NCBI GenBank assembly: GCA_018821925.1
Contig: JAHJLF010000069.1
Location: 1-40,851 of the forward strand
From: Candidatus Edwardsbacteria bacterium
GTDB taxonomy: Bacteria > Edwardsbacteria > AC1 > EtOH8
Reading direction: 5' to 3'
Length of the DNA: 40,851 nucleotides
A model generated the notes under the pieces. That model did no database searches, had not been told where the DNA came from, and saw only the letters and a program-made list of their open reading frames with translations. The first letter of the stretch is position 1. Every line of letters begins with the position of its first letter. The translations under genes were made by a program, and so were the position numbers. Positions 40,628 to 40,851 of the stretch are shown piece by piece.

Positions 40628-40851
40628 ATGAATAAATATGCCCTGCTGGTGATAGATGTTCAGAATTATTTTTTCGATAAAAATTCACAGGCCTATCTGC
40701 CGGACAGCGTAAAGATCATTCCTAAAATAAATAATTTGATAAAATTCGCCCGCGATAAAAAATGGTCGGTCATCTATACCAGCCATACTGCACCATCAAG
40801 GCCAGGAAATCTCATGGCCGAACGCTGGGAGCATCTGCCGTCGGGATGGGA
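40628..40851 (+). CDS. Isochorismatase-family cysteine hydrolase (3' partial)
   Basis: The frame opens at ATG 40628 behind GAGGGGAG and runs off the right edge after 74 codons. MNKYALLVIDVQNYFF carries the catalytic Asp of the isochorismatase-like/nicotinamidase hydrolase fold. IIPKINNLIKFARDKKWSVIYTSH matches the second helix-strand unit of the family. The catalytic Lys and Cys would lie beyond the window, so activity and substrate cannot be judged. Confidence 0.85.
   Translation, partial: MNKYALLVIDVQNYFFDKNSQAYLPDSVKIIPKINNLIKFARDKKWSVIYTSHTAPSRPGNLMAERWEHLPSGW

Noticed and set aside
1-40851. tRNA, rRNA or transposase genes.
   Set aside because: No cloverleaf, rRNA core sequence or transposase motif was recognised in the gaps or frames on reading; a covariance-model scan would be needed to exclude small RNAs.

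Overview
The window reads as a chromosome fragment of an anaerobic, hydrogen-metabolising bacterium. The first protein has a C-terminal domain like the type IX secretion sorting domains of the Fibrobacteres-Chlorobi-Bacteroidetes supergroup. The energy genes (Hdr/Mvh, methylmalonyl-CoA pathway) are those of fermentative or syntrophic anaerobes. I cannot name the phylum; an uncultivated FCB-related lineage is a guess. Almost every gene is on the + strand; only a PilZ gene and ogt are on the - strand.

Layout. 1-1173: 3' part of a secreted YVTN beta-propeller protein made of 123-bp tandem repeats. 1275-4843: the classic rpmH-rnpA-yidD-yidC-jag block. 5187-7100: a D-2-hydroxyacid dehydrogenase and an AT-rich TPR protein, followed by a 5' scrap of a second sucC (7116-7229). 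7354-13210: malic enzyme, two-subunit class I fumarase, and sucC / an unassigned gene / sucD. 13398-24090: one long redox cluster, hdrC-hdrB-(adenylyl cyclase/inositol-monophosphatase fusion)-frdB-frdA-hdrA-mvhD-mvhG-mvhA-maturation protease, closed by a 16-bp terminator hairpin. 24349-27684: an AT-rich HEAT-like protein, an integral membrane protein and an aldehyde dehydrogenase. 27750-33619: a sensor kinase, a response regulator fused to a GcvH-like domain, and a HEAT/P-loop/beta-propeller protein. 33686-35161: DUF192 lipoprotein, PilZ protein, Ogt. 35313-40251: methylmalonyl-CoA mutase (two chains), MeaB GTPase, an MscS channel and methylmalonyl-CoA epimerase. The window ends inside an isochorismatase-family hydrolase.

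How the genes fit together. Malic enzyme, fumarase, fumarate reductase/succinate dehydrogenase, succinyl-CoA synthetase, methylmalonyl-CoA epimerase and mutase make up most of the succinate-propionate (methylmalonyl-CoA) route. It could run towards propionate in fermentation or away from it in syntrophic oxidation. The flavoprotein/iron-sulfur pair has no membrane-anchor gene beside it. Instead it lies among hdrA, hdrB, hdrC and the mvhDGA hydrogenase, which suggests a soluble hydrogenase-Hdr-fumarate reductase complex that could couple the fumarate/succinate step to H2 and ferredoxin by electron bifurcation or confurcation.

Most unusual items. (1) An AT-rich gene inside that redox operon encodes an apparently complete class III adenylyl cyclase site fused to an inositol-monophosphatase-like domain with its metal ligands. 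(2) The FrdAB-HdrABC-MvhDGA arrangement itself. (3) A signalling operon with a receiver-GcvH fusion and a HEAT/P-loop/propeller protein. (4) An unassigned gene wedged between sucC and sucD. (5) A decayed sucC start. All functions are inferred from reading the sequence; no database search was run.
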